Shown piece after piece: positions 48,946 to 58,800 of a stretch of 64,000 bases of DNA. A program made the position numbers and the translations under genes. This stretch comes from Bacteroidales bacterium (GTDB lineage Bacteria; Bacteroidota; Bacteroidia; Bacteroidales; UBA932), in the NCBI GenBank assembly GCA_017519185.1, contig JAFWSX010000024.1, positions 1 through 64,000 on the forward strand, written 5' to 3'. The stretch's first letter is position 1. Every line of letters starts with the position of its first letter. The notes beneath the pieces are model-generated. The model did no database searches. It worked only from the letters and a program-made list of their open reading frames with translations, and had not been told where the DNA came from.

Positions 48946-49650
48946 ATGAAGCGGGCAATCATCATACTCTATTGGATTCTTGCAATCGCTATGATTGCAT
49001 CTGTCCTTGTCAGCATCGGATACAGGCTTTCCGAAGCGGTCTTCATCGGTGCGCTGTTCCTTCCGGGAGCCCTTGCAGTCAAGTACTTTTTCAGCAAAGT
49101 GTCTTTCAGCAACAGGGCTGAAGGAATCAAGAACTGTGTTTTCATCACTTTGGGCGTGATAGCAGGAGAAATATTCCTGTTCATCCTGGCACATTGGACA
49201 ATATGCAAGATGAGGGCTGACACACCTGACATCTACGAATGGCCGCAGGTACCGGAGCTTCTTGTCAATCCGGTTTTCATTGCAATTATGATCGGCGCCT
49301 TTTCCGTCCTGAATGTCCTTCTCGAGAAATGGCTTGACAAGAAGTATCCTTCAAGCCCCGGGGCTGTCACCTTTCTGTCGGACAGAAAACCGGTATCTCT
49401 CTCAGAAACCGAGATTCTTTATATTGAATCGAATGATTCCGTCACTACTGTCTTTGCCACAGAAGGGAGGGAATTCAGGAACAAAACCCCCATTTCCCAA
49501 TGGGAAGCCTCTCTCGGCGACAAGTTCGTCCGAATTCACAGGTCATATCTGGTCAACCGCTCGGCCATATCCTCTGTCGAAGCCGGGACCGTTCTGGTCG
49601 GTGACAGACAACTGCCGGTTTCCCGCAAGTACAAGGACAAAATCAATTGA
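48946..49650 (+). CDS. Membrane-anchored LytTR transcription regulator 2
   Basis: The 234-residue product has four predicted membrane segments (about 4-24, 31-47, 63-82, 109-127) and a LytTR domain (about 138-234; PVSLSETEILYIESND, FVRIHRSYLVNRSAIS, LPVSRKYKDK). It is a paralogue of the gene at 47061-47768 and stands divergent from ExbB-like gene 2, so the block reads regulator-channel/channel-regulator. No receiver domain. The last eight bases overlap the convergent cutC end. Confidence 0.9.
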   Translation: MKRAIIILYWILAIAMIASVLVSIGYRLSEAVFIGALFLPGALAVKYFFSKVSFSNRAEGIKNCVFITLGVIAGEIFLFILAHWTICKMRADTPDIYEWPQVPELLVNPVFIAIMIGAFSVLNVLLEKWLDKKYPSSPGAVTFLSDRKPVSLSETEILYIESNDSVTTVFATEGREFRNKTPISQWEASLGDKFVRIHRSYLVNRSAISSVEAGTVLVGDRQLPVSRKYKDKIN

Positions 49651-50317
49651 GGATCCGGGAGCCGTGGAATTCTGTGGCGCCGGTGATGGCAGCGATTTCA
49701 GGCAGATTGGCTGGTGTTATGCCGCAACCGGGCATTATCACTATCCTGCCGGAGGCGCGTTCCACCAGTTCCTTCAGGATGAATCGGCCTTCCCAGGCAT
49801 TGGCGCGATGGCCGGAAGTGAGCAGCCGGTCAATGCCCAGGCTGATGATGTCCTCCAGCGCCTCGAAGGGGTCCCGGCACTCGTCAAATGCACGGTGGAA
49901 GGTTATGCTCAGCAGCCGTGCGGCAGCTACCAGCCGTCGCATCAGGGCCATATCCACTGAGCCGTCGGGCTGCAGGGCACCGATGACCACGCCGTTCACG
50001 CCCGGGTTGGTCACACCACCGGCTGCGGCTCCGTCGGCCCGGATGACCTTACATAGCGCTATGGACTCCAGCATCTTCTCTGCCTCCTCTTCGCTGTAAA
50101 CGAAATTGCCTTCACGGGGCCTGACAAGCACATTTACCGGCACTGAACCTGCTATAGCCAGAGCATCTCTGATGAATCTTTCCGACGGAGTCACGCCTCC
50201 GACTTCCAGCCACTCGCAGAGTTCGATGCGGTCGGCACCGGCGGCGACAGCCTTAGAGACGGCTTCGATGGTCGGGCAGCATACTTCGCGGAAAGGTTTC
50301 ACAGCGTTATCAGGCAT
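49643..50317 (-). CDS. cutC: CutC-family protein
   Basis: The 224-residue TIM-barrel protein has the family landmarks EVCCPTIEAVSKAVAAGADR, RIELCEWLEVGGVTPS, FHRAFDECRDPFEALEDI and GRIVIMPGCGI. CutC was named for copper homeostasis but its biochemical role is unsettled. Third gene after fadD-like and the transglutaminase-like lipoprotein (40-base gap); slightly shorter at the C-terminus than some homologues. Confidence 0.93.
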   Translation of the reverse strand: MPDNAVKPFREVCCPTIEAVSKAVAAGADRIELCEWLEVGGVTPSERFIRDALAIAGSVPVNVLVRPREGNFVYSEEEAEKMLESIALCKVIRADGAAAGGVTNPGVNGVVIGALQPDGSVDMALMRRLVAAARLLSITFHRAFDECRDPFEALEDIISLGIDRLLTSGHRANAWEGRFILKELVERASGRIVIMPGCGITPANLPEIAAITGATEFHGSRILN

Positions 50318-50357
50318 TGTTACAACAGGAGCATAAGAAGTTTAACGGCAGTCCGAC

Positions 50358-52601
50358 TTACAGCAACGGCACAATACGCTCCAGGTCGGCGGCAAGGGAA
50401 GTATTATAGCCTTCGGAAAGATAGACTATGCGGCCGAAGCTGTCGCAGAGGGCAATCACAGGCAGCTTATGCTCTCCCGGCAGGGTTTCGAGTATGGACA
50501 CGTCCTTCCCGAAGACGGCATTCTGCAAACCTGACGGGTGAGCCTGGCCCAGCACCACCACAGGACGGCCCCAGTCATTCAGCGTCCGGGCCGCAGCTTC
50601 CAGTTCGGTGCGGGCGTGGCTTGTAGGTTCGTCGCGATGGCCCATAAATGCCAGCAGGAACCATCCGCGCCCGGTTGCGGAAATAAGGGACTGCGGCTCA
50701 GCCTGTACGTTCTGGCCACCTGCCTGCGCGCCGTCACCGGCACCCGTCCCATCCGGCACGAACAGCGCCTCCGGATCCATACTTCCGAGCACAGCCGGCC
50801 GCAAGGCTGACTTGCGCACCACAGGCACAAGTTCCCGCTCCTCACCGCCTGCGACATTGAAGAATTCAAGGCGGGCACGCACGCTGCCGTCCGACAGCCT
50901 TAGTCCCGTAGTCAGGAGATAATAACCCTCGTCTACGCTCATAACTTCCGGCAGACCGCTTTCATAGTCCAGCAGTTTCGTGTCGCCTTCAGGCGTTATC
51001 TGCGTCAGCGTGTAGTCGCGGAAATATATGTCAGAAGCAGGATGCAGCAGAGCCTGCGGAGCCACTGTTTCCACCTCACCCGTCACCAGGTCATAGGCAG
51101 CTTCTATTCCAAGCGCCCGGCAGAGAGCCACATAGAATATTTTCAGGCCGAGTCCGTCGGTCTTGCGGGACCGCCAGACAGCTATGGGTGAAGTCCGAAG
51201 GCTCTGCGGGTTGCGACCCTCCACCACGGTGATGTTTTCGTCGCACCAGCGACGCACAGCCTCGGCATCGCGCAGCCCATCCAGTTCGCCGGAAGCCAGG
51301 ATCTCGGCACGATACGGCCGCAGATGCTCCAGTTCCACGCGCTGTGACCCCACACCGATGATGGCGTCCTCCAGAACGTCATAGCTAACGTCTGCAAGGT
51401 CTTTCTCGGAAAGAAGGCCCAACACCTTCTCTGCGCTGCCCGGGTATACCTCACGGAAGAGAGCCACGGCGTGATTGGTATGGTCGTGTGACAGGCGTAT
51501 GCTGTCCTCAGCAGCCAGCCGCACAGCATTAGCCGCAGCCAGCGCGGGATCAATGTCACCGGCCAGCGGATCTTCCACCGGCGGAACAATGTCAATCTCG
51601 TCGCAGAACACCTCTCCGAAACTGTGGTTCAGTTCGACCACCGTCTCTTCGGACGAAGCCACGGCATAGCCGAAGCGGCCGTCCTTCCAGGCCAGCACGA
51701 ACATATCACCGAGGCCAGTGTCAAGAGCGGCACGGCCGTCAGCCCCGGTCTTGTATGTCACCACATTGTAGAACTCGGCGTAGTTGTAGATTCGGAAGCT
51801 CACGGCTGCCCCTTCCACAGGAGCCCCGTCACTCATCACCGTCACTGCTGTGCGGCGCACAGGCACATAGTTCCGCACAACGTTTATCTCAGTATAGCAG
51901 GGAGTGCGCTGGATTACGTCCTCAGGGCCGTCGTAGTCACCGTACACCTTGGTGTGAAGTATCATCGCCCGTGACACCGCACCGTTGAACCAGGCACGGT
52001 CCAGCACGGCTTCCGGCTCACAGGCACCCATAAAGTGCCAGCTGCCGTCTACCCACACCTCAACCCAAGCGTGGTTGTCGTCAGTATGAGCCCAGCGCGG
52101 AGTGTAGACCTGACGGGCAGGAATGCCTGCGGCTCGAAGGGCGGCCACGGCCAGGACAGACTCCTCGCCGCAGCGTCCGAGGCCGCGCAGAATAATAGAC
52201 TCCGGCCCGCCGGTGCGGCCGTCAGAGGGCTGGTAGGTGGCCTGCTCGTGGCACCAGTGGTTGATTTCGAGCGCAGCCTCAGCCAGCGACATCCCCGCTA
52301 CACGCGCGCAGAGAGTGTCGGCATATTTCGTACGGAAATCATCCAGAGTCTCGTTGTTGACCCTCAGCGGCAGCACGAAATGGCGGAACTCGCGCTCCGG
52401 GATGTTCCAGGCCATACGGTTCCGCACCTCCAGCGTCTTGACCACATTGCTCTCCCAATAGTCCCTGCCATAATGCAGGCTGTCGGGTAGAGGCATATAC
52501 TGATAAAGCCAGTCAGTGTATTTCTGGACCGGTCCCTTGCAGGAAACAGTCAGCAGGATGGCCGCTACGGCGGCGATGATGGTAAGACAACGACACTTCA
52601 T
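50358..52601 (-). CDS. Transglutaminase-like lipoprotein
   Basis: The 747-residue product has a lipoprotein signal (LTVSC, Cys21) and a transglutaminase-like core with Cys144 (GRCGEESVL), His177 (DDNHAWVEVW) and a following Asp185 (VDGSWHF), the usual Cys-His-Asp order. Later parts include a transthyretin-like domain (about 245-310: TVMSDGAPVEGAAVSFRIYN) and a C-terminal thioredoxin-like stretch (ATGRGWFLLAFMGHRDEPTS ... LPVIALCDSFGRIVYLSEGY). A cell-surface protease or glycan/peptide-processing role is likely for such Bacteroidota proteins; the substrate is unknown. Confidence 0.85.
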   Translation of the reverse strand: MKCRCLTIIAAVAAILLTVSCKGPVQKYTDWLYQYMPLPDSLHYGRDYWESNVVKTLEVRNRMAWNIPEREFRHFVLPLRVNNETLDDFRTKYADTLCARVAGMSLAEAALEINHWCHEQATYQPSDGRTGGPESIILRGLGRCGEESVLAVAALRAAGIPARQVYTPRWAHTDDNHAWVEVWVDGSWHFMGACEPEAVLDRAWFNGAVSRAMILHTKVYGDYDGPEDVIQRTPCYTEINVVRNYVPVRRTAVTVMSDGAPVEGAAVSFRIYNYAEFYNVVTYKTGADGRAALDTGLGDMFVLAWKDGRFGYAVASSEETVVELNHSFGEVFCDEIDIVPPVEDPLAGDIDPALAAANAVRLAAEDSIRLSHDHTNHAVALFREVYPGSAEKVLGLLSEKDLADVSYDVLEDAIIGVGSQRVELEHLRPYRAEILASGELDGLRDAEAVRRWCDENITVVEGRNPQSLRTSPIAVWRSRKTDGLGLKIFYVALCRALGIEAAYDLVTGEVETVAPQALLHPASDIYFRDYTLTQITPEGDTKLLDYESGLPEVMSVDEGYYLLTTGLRLSDGSVRARLEFFNVAGGEERELVPVVRKSALRPAVLGSMDPEALFVPDGTGAGDGAQAGGQNVQAEPQSLISATGRGWFLLAFMGHRDEPTSHARTELEAAARTLNDWGRPVVVLGQAHPSGLQNAVFGKDVSILETLPGEHKLPVIALCDSFGRIVYLSEGYNTSLAADLERIVPLL

Positions 52602-52631
52602 ATTATGCGGCGCCTACCCGGATTTGGTTCG

Positions 52632-54560
52632 CTACAGGGAGGCTATGTTTTTCTCGTTCAGGAGGTTCTTGCCCTCGGGTGTATATGCGTACTTGATGCG
52701 GTCGGCGTAATGCTCCTCTACCTTTCCGCGGACAATCTTCATTGTGGAGTTCATCATCTTGTTGGCGATGGTGTACGGCTCGTCGCAAATCACAACGGCA
52801 GCGGGCAGCCAGCGCTCAGGGAACAGACCTTCGTGGGCCTTGCCCTTGCGGTAACTGTCAATCTCTTCCTGGATCTTCTGCAGCATTGCCACCTTGCCGT
52901 CGCGCGAAGCCGGGTCTAGCCCTTTGCCCTTCACGTATTCGGCCAGATTGTCCTTTTCTGGAACTATCAGCACAATGGTGTAGGGCGACTGGTTGTTGTG
53001 GAGCACAACCTGAGAAACGAACTTCGACACTTCGGGCAGGCTGTCCTCGAATCCTTCGGGTGAATATTTCTCACCGTCGGCAGAAATCAGCAGCGACTTG
53101 AAACGGCCTACCACATAGAGATAATCGGTGTCCCAGGGGCAGATGTAGCCCATATCGCCGGTGTAGAGCCAGCCGTCTATCACGGTCTTCGCAGTGGCTT
53201 CGGGGTTCTTCCAGTAGCCGGCCATCACGTTCTCGCCCCGGATCACGATCTCTCCCTTGGTGCCGACGGGGACCTCGTTGCCCTGCTCGTCGCAGATCTT
53301 GCAGTCCATCGGCTTCACTATGCGGCCTGAAGAGCCGAAAATGGCGTGTCCTTCCGAGTTCGCACAAATAATGGGGGTTGCCTCAGTCAGGCCATATCCC
53401 TGGAACATAGGCATTCCGACTGCACAGAAGAATCTCTGGAGCTCGATGTCCAGCAGTGCACCGCCTCCCACGAAGAAGCGCATCCTGCCGCCGAAGCTTT
53501 CCCTCACCTGCTTGAATATAAGCTTGTCGAAGAACCACATCAGCGGCTTTCTCCACCAGTTGAGGAATCCGCCGCGGTTATAGTACTCCTTATTGTATGC
53601 TATGGCGTTCTTCACTGCAAAATTGAAGAGTTTCTCAACTTTCGGTCCCTTGGCCTTTATGCCGCTCTCGATGTTCTTCTTGAAGTTGCGGGCGAGGGCG
53701 GGCACCGAAAGCATTGCGTGGGGTCTTGTCTCCTTGATGGCCGTCGGCACGTTCTTGAGGGTGGCCAGGGCGTTCTTGCCGATGGGCACGAACGCTATGC
53801 TGCCGCCGTAGTACATCATCGTGTACATTCCTGCCACGTGGGCGAAGCAGTGGTCGAGCGGCAATATGATGAGCAGCACTTCATTCTCGTTGAGGGAAAT
53901 GACTGAACTTCCCTGCGCCACGTTTGCGGTATAGTTGCGGTGGGTCAGCAGGATGCCCTTCGGGTCTGCAGTAGTGCCGGACGTATAGCTGATGTTGGCG
54001 TAGTCATCAGGGCCGACTGAGGAATAGCGGTCCACGAAGGCCTGGCGGTTCGAGGCAAGGAATTCGTCTCCCATCTTCTGGACTTCCGACATCCTTATTT
54101 CACCTTCCTGCAGGCTGTCGACATAGAATGCCGTGTCATCAAAGACGATGACTTTCTTCACTGCGGGACACTGGCCGATGATTGCGCGTATCTTGGGCAG
54201 GTGATTGGCAGACACCAGTATCCATTTTGTTTCTGAATGGTGTATTCGGAACAGGAGGTCGTTGCCGTCACCGAGATTGACGGAGAGGGGAACGTCAGTA
54301 GCCCCTGCGTACATCGCGCCGAGCTCTGCCATTATCCACATCGCACGGCTCTCGGAAAGGAGCGCTATCTTGTCTCCCTTCTCCAGACCGAGCGCCATAA
54401 GGCCCGCTCCGATGCGATATGCTTCTTCGCGTGTTTGTTTCTGGGTTATTTCATTCCACTTGTCGCCCACTTTCTCCCTGAGGTAGACGTTGTCGGCGAA
54501 CTTGCGGCTGTACTTTTCGACGAAGTCGATGATTGTCGGTCTTTCCGGATAGTTGCTCAT
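52632..54560 (-). CDS. Long-chain acyl-CoA synthetase (AMP-binding)
   Basis: Activates fatty acids to acyl-CoA through an acyl-AMP. The 642-residue protein has the AMP-binding P-loop SYTSGTTADPKGILLTHRN (residues 191-209), the GYGLTEATP motif, YTGDMGYICP and a C-terminal lid with VVGRFKSLLISADGEKYSPE. FadD-like length. First gene of an operon with the transglutaminase-like lipoprotein (30 bases) and cutC. Confidence 0.93.
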   Translation of the reverse strand: MSNYPERPTIIDFVEKYSRKFADNVYLREKVGDKWNEITQKQTREEAYRIGAGLMALGLEKGDKIALLSESRAMWIMAELGAMYAGATDVPLSVNLGDGNDLLFRIHHSETKWILVSANHLPKIRAIIGQCPAVKKVIVFDDTAFYVDSLQEGEIRMSEVQKMGDEFLASNRQAFVDRYSSVGPDDYANISYTSGTTADPKGILLTHRNYTANVAQGSSVISLNENEVLLIILPLDHCFAHVAGMYTMMYYGGSIAFVPIGKNALATLKNVPTAIKETRPHAMLSVPALARNFKKNIESGIKAKGPKVEKLFNFAVKNAIAYNKEYYNRGGFLNWWRKPLMWFFDKLIFKQVRESFGGRMRFFVGGGALLDIELQRFFCAVGMPMFQGYGLTEATPIICANSEGHAIFGSSGRIVKPMDCKICDEQGNEVPVGTKGEIVIRGENVMAGYWKNPEATAKTVIDGWLYTGDMGYICPWDTDYLYVVGRFKSLLISADGEKYSPEGFEDSLPEVSKFVSQVVLHNNQSPYTIVLIVPEKDNLAEYVKGKGLDPASRDGKVAMLQKIQEEIDSYRKGKAHEGLFPERWLPAAVVICDEPYTIANKMMNSTMKIVRGKVEEHYADRIKYAYTPEGKNLLNEKNIASL

Positions 54561-54608
54561 AACTGGTTTAGGTTTTTACAAACTACTAATTTAAGCATAC
54601 CCCTTCGA

Positions 54609-54656
54609 TTTGCCAAACCGATAAAAAGTATATCTTTGCGGCCGTTTTAAAAACGG
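54609..54656 (+). promoter_or_regulatory. Promoter of the DUF486 gene, with a leader hairpin
   Basis: TTTG (54609-54612), an 18-base spacer and TATCTTTG (54631-54638) fit the Bacteroidota consensus. Between it and the ATG is a near-perfect palindrome, CCGTTTT (54642-54648) / AAAACGG (54650-54656), at the place of a ribosome-binding site. Confidence 0.7.
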
Positions 54657-54661
54657 ATGAA

Positions 54662-55033
54662 ATGCTAAGAGGTTTATTGACAGTCCTGATGCTGGTGGCA
54701 TCCAACTGTTGTATGACGATGGCCTGGTACGGCAATCTCAAGTTCGATTTCGGAAAAGTATTCCCCAAATGGGGGCTCTTCGGCATCATAATAGTGAGCT
54801 GGGGCATCGCCCTGCTGGAGTATTGCTTCATGGTGCCGGCCAACCGGATCGGCTTCCAGGGCAACGGCGGTCCTTTCTCCCTGATGCAGCTGAAAGTAAT
54901 CCAGGAGGTCATAACACTGGTGGTGTTCACTACGATGTCGATCCTCGTCTTCAAGGGAGATCCCATCAAATGGAATCACCTTGCTGCATTCGGCTGCCTG
55001 ATTATGGCAGTTTACTTTGTTTTTAAAGGCTGA
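54662..55033 (+). CDS. DUF486/DMT-like small membrane protein
   Basis: The 123-residue product has four membrane helices (about 3-22, 36-58, 78-98, 104-121) and the family's typical MTMAWYGNLKF and EYCFMVPANRIGFQGNGGPF segments. Members are annotated as drug/metabolite-transporter-like; no substrate is known. Single gene with its own consensus promoter. Confidence 0.88.
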   Translation: MLRGLLTVLMLVASNCCMTMAWYGNLKFDFGKVFPKWGLFGIIIVSWGIALLEYCFMVPANRIGFQGNGGPFSLMQLKVIQEVITLVVFTTMSILVFKGDPIKWNHLAAFGCLIMAVYFVFKG

Positions 55034-55043
55034 GTAAAAATTA

Positions 55044-55075
55044 TTTGCATTAATAAAAATTATTTCACACTTTTG
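55044..55075 (+). promoter_or_regulatory. Promoter of rplS
   Basis: TTTG (55044-55047), a 20-base spacer, then CACTTTTG (55068-55075), one base off TAnnTTTG. The start of transcription would be about 70 bases before the rplS ATG, leaving a leader that could be regulatory. Confidence 0.65.
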
Positions 55076-55149
55076 CAGTCCCAAAAATCAAAGCAACCTC
55101 TCGTGTGAAGGCTTTTAAGTCGCGATGTTGCGCTAAATAATTGAAAGAT

Positions 55150-55518
55150 ATGGATTTAATGAAAGTTGCCGAGCAGGCGATGGCACAGGACCAGAAGAGC
55201 TTCCCGAACTTCAAGGCTGGCGATACTATTACGGTCACTTACAAGATTAAAGAGGAAAACAAGGAGCGTCTCCAGAAATTCCGTGGCGTTGTGATCCAGC
55301 GTCGTGGTGCTGGCAGGACCCAGACCTTCACCATCCGCAAGATCTCTAACGGCGTCGGCGTTGAGCGTATATTCCCCCTCAACTCACCGTTCATCGAGAG
55401 CATCGAGGTTAACAAGTACGGTAAGGTTCGCAGGGCACGCATCTTCTACCTCCGCAACCTGACCGGTAAGAAGGCCCGCATCAAAGAGAAGAAATACGTA
55501 GCGAAACCCGCTGAGTAA
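55150..55518 (+). CDS. rplS: 50S ribosomal protein L19
   Basis: Sits at the 30S-50S interface. The ATG at 55150 gives a 122-residue protein [13 protein letters not shown]..., with the L19 signature [20 protein letters not shown] and [24 protein letters not shown] nine bases earlier (55141) is possible but less likely. In many bacteria rplS is with trmD/rimM; here it stands alone before tRNA-Arg. Confidence 0.97.
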   Translation: MDLMKVAEQAMAQDQKSFPNFKAGDTITVTYKIKEENKERLQKFRGVVIQRRGAGRTQTFTIRKISNGVGVERIFPLNSPFIESIEVNKYGKVRRARIFYLRNLTGKKARIKEKKYVAKPAE

Positions 55519-55527
55519 TATTCCTTC

Positions 55528-55604
55528 GGCCCCTTAGCTCAACTGAATAGAGCATCTGACTACGGATCAGAAGGTTACAGGTTTGAATCCTGTAGGGGTC
55601 ACCA
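55528..55604 (+). tRNA. tRNA-Arg (anticodon ACG)
   Basis: Acceptor GGCCCCT (55528-55534) pairs with AGGGGTC (55594-55600); anticodon stem TCTGA/TCAGA around ACG at 55562-55564; T loop TTTGAAT region; the CCA end is encoded (55602-55604). Nine bases after rplS and ahead of a terminator, so cotranscription is likely. Confidence 0.96.
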
Positions 55605-55626
55605 GAGCAAAGCTCTAAAAAGAACG

Positions 55627-55654
55627 CCCCGCACGATAAGTGCGGGGTATTTTT
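55627..55654 (+). terminator. Intrinsic terminator after rplS/tRNA-Arg
   Basis: CCCCGCAC (55627-55634) pairs perfectly with GTGCGGGG (55640-55647), then TATTTTT. Confidence 0.92.
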
Positions 55655-55880
55655 GTGTCACAAGGAACGCTCAGCACGCAGTGCGGGCTTTTGTGGGCAG
55701 CACGTCAAAAGCTTGCTTTTGTTAGTGCTGACAGGAAAAGCCCCGAAGGAGCGTAGCGACTGGAGCGGTCCTTCTCCATAAAAACAAGCGCATCTATAGC
55801 GCCAAGGTGTGTTTTCCCTCGAGCTTTGCCGTGACCCCGTTTCAGGAACTGGAGGCCCTTCAGGGCCGACAAATCCTTCC
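55655..55880. other. Intergenic gap after tRNA-Arg
   Basis: No gene seen. It holds a nested hairpin, CAGCAC...GTGCTG enclosing CAAAAGC/GCTTTTG (about 55698-55731), and a GAAGGA...TCCTTC pair (about 55745-55775). The GH92-M64 gene ends at its right edge. Confidence 0.5.
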
Positions 55881-58800
55881 TTACCTGCTATAGAACTCGA
55901 TCGTCCTAACTATCGCCCTTCTGCAGACCGGGCAGAAGGAGTCGCATTCATTGATGCGCATACGGCACTGCTGCACGGGACGGTAGACACCCTTGGTGCT
56001 GTTCCCTGCCCCCTCGTAAACTCCGATCTGTTCATTAAGCTCAGCCCTTACCTCAGGCTCCAGCGTAGCCCAGATTTTGCGGACGTCTACGGAATCCCAG
56101 GCAGCATTCGGCTGTGTCGGCACGGGAGTCCCTGCAGGGAGCATATCCTCCCACTTGCTGCTGAAATCCTTGAGCGTGGTGATGTTCGGTTCCCACGGCT
56201 CGGTGTCGGCAGGATACACAGGGTCGAACTCGTCGTAGGCATATTCATCGGCCAGTCCTGCGAATGCGTGTCCGAACTCGTGCACGAAAACGATTGCCGA
56301 AGACGGATGGTCGCTGCTGGCGACAGAAATATTGTTGTAGATGCCTCCACCGCCATAGCGGGGAGTATTCACCAGGACAATCACGTGCTCCGACGGCACT
56401 GTCCCGAGCACATCATAGAGCTTCCTCATCGACGAAGTAGTCAGATAGCGGTCGCTGTAGAAAGTGTCGTAATGAGAATCGACGGCAGTGTCGTGCCAAA
56501 TGCCCTCACGAGGCACGCTGGGGCCTTCGTCGGCAGAAGCCTCGAACACAGCGCGGATGTTGAACCTGTCCTTGTACGACACATAGGGCTCGGTTGAGAA
56601 GAGTGCATCCCTGACAAGCCTGGCCGCATCGGCATAGAACTTCTCTTTCTGACCGGCGAGATAGCCCTCGCTTACGACCACGAGATCCAGAGCCTTGTCG
56701 ACGGAACCTCCTTCGTGAAGCATACGCACCTCAGAACTGCCTGAGTTGAGCCCGCGGATGAGAATGTCGGAAGGATCCACGTCGTGCACGATTCTGGCAG
56801 CCACCTTTGAATGGGTATCGAACAGAAGCACCTCAACCGAAACCGGTTCTTTAGGAAAAGGCACCTGCAGACAAATTTCAAAGGCACGCTGGCGGGAGGC
56901 TGCCTCAGGCGTGGCCTGCCATTCCAGGAACAGGGATGAGAAACTGTTCTTGTACAGCAACTGGCCGGAGCCTTTGCTGCGCACAGCAATCTGGCCGTTG
57001 CCCTGCAGCAACAGCGTGTCAAGATGCTCGCGGCGGCCAGCCCACACAGAGGTCTTGAGCATATCCTGCAGATAAATCTCAGAATGGTCGGCATCACCGC
57101 AGAGTTCGTAGTCCAGACGCAGAGTGGCGTCCTCAAAGAAATGGTCGAACGTTACGGCGGGCAGCAGAGCCCCGGCAGGAGCCGTCCCCATCTCAAACTC
57201 CAGCACTCCGCCCTTCATAATCTGACGGTGTTTCAGGAACGGTTTGCGGAGTTTGCGGCCGTTAAGAGTAATCCGACGGACATAATCTCCTTCTCCGCTT
57301 TTCAGAAATGTGAAAGTCCTGCCGTTCTCGAGATTGATCACAGCCTTGTCGAACGACGGCGCCCCGAGCGCATATTCTTCGCTGCCAGGGCAAACCGGAT
57401 AGAAGCCAAGCGTAGCAAAGATGTACCAGGCACTCATCTGGCCGGCATCGTCGTTGCCGCTGAGACCTCCGGGGGTATTGCGGTATTCCGTAGCTATGAT
57501 ATCGCGCACGGCGGCCTGTGTCTTCCAGGGCTGCGAAGTGTAGTCATACATCCACGCCACCTGATGGCAGGGTTCGTTGCCGTGCCAGTAGCGCCGCTCG
57601 GAAAACATTGAGTCCAGACGCGCCACGAAGACCTCTTCCCCTCCCATTTCCTTTATGAGACCGGGAACATCGTGAGGCACATACCAGGCGTAGTGGGCCG
57701 GAGTGCCTTCGGTGATGAACGATGTTTTCTGGAGATAATTGTCATCTGTCAGGAAACTTCCATCGGAATGGCGTCCCTGGGGATAATGAGTCACGGGGCT
57801 GAACACGTTGCGCCAGTTGCCGGCACGCCTGCGAAGTTTCAGCCAGTCGGCGAAGTGTCCGAGACGGCGCGCCATCTGCGACAGGCACCAGTCATCGTAG
57901 GCATATTCCAGCGTTCGGGACACCTGCTCGCGCTTATGGAAAGCATACGGCACTTCGTCCTCCAGCGGCACATAGCCGTATTGCAGATAAGACTGGAGGG
58001 CCCGTCGGCCACGGCCGTCTATATAAAGAAGGCTGTCGGAAGGCGTTTCAAAGGCATTCTGCCGCATCGCCTTGTAGGCCTTGCTGACATCGAAGCCACG
58101 AATGCCCTTGGTCCACGCGTCGACTATCATACTGACGCAATGGTCGCCTATCATCGCGCTGGTGTAGCTGCCCCAGCAGGGGAATATCGGAAGCCATCCT
58201 CCGCGGTCGTATTTGCGCAGCAGCGCATTCACCATTTCGCTCACACGGGAAGGCTCGATGATGGTCAACAGCGGATGCAGGGCACGATAGGTATCCCACA
58301 TCGAAAAATCGTCGTAGTCTGCAGGCTCGCCTGCATCGCTCACGGTGCGGGGAAGCAGCGAAGCCCTCCACAGCGAGCCGTAGAAATGCTTGTAAACTTC
58401 CGTGTCGAAGCCCTCCACCTCTACGGCAGAGAAGCGCTCAGTCCAGATCGCTTCAAGTTCAGCCCTGACGGAATCGAAATTCCAGCCCGGAATCTCAGCC
58501 TGCAGGTTGGACCTTGCCTCTTCTATGCTTTTGAAAGACGATGCCGCCTTCACCAGGTGGGTTCCTTTCGTCTTGAAACGCACCAGGATGCTCTCGCCTG
58601 GGACATATTCCACCACCTCGAAGTCATCGTCGGTCTGGACGGTAAAATGACCGCTGAAGCCGGCAGGCTGGCCGCTGCCCTGATAGATGCGGTGCACGGG
58701 ATTGCTGCCGCAGATTTCGCGGGAGCCGGCTGCAGGACTCTCCAGCACCCCCTCCCCTTCGTCACTGATGACCGTGATGCGCATATACTCGCAGTCAGCA

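Noticed and set aside
55655-55880. Small RNA or attachment site downstream of tRNA-Arg
   Set aside because: Hairpins are present but no promoter, no repeat of the tRNA 3' end and no integrase were found.
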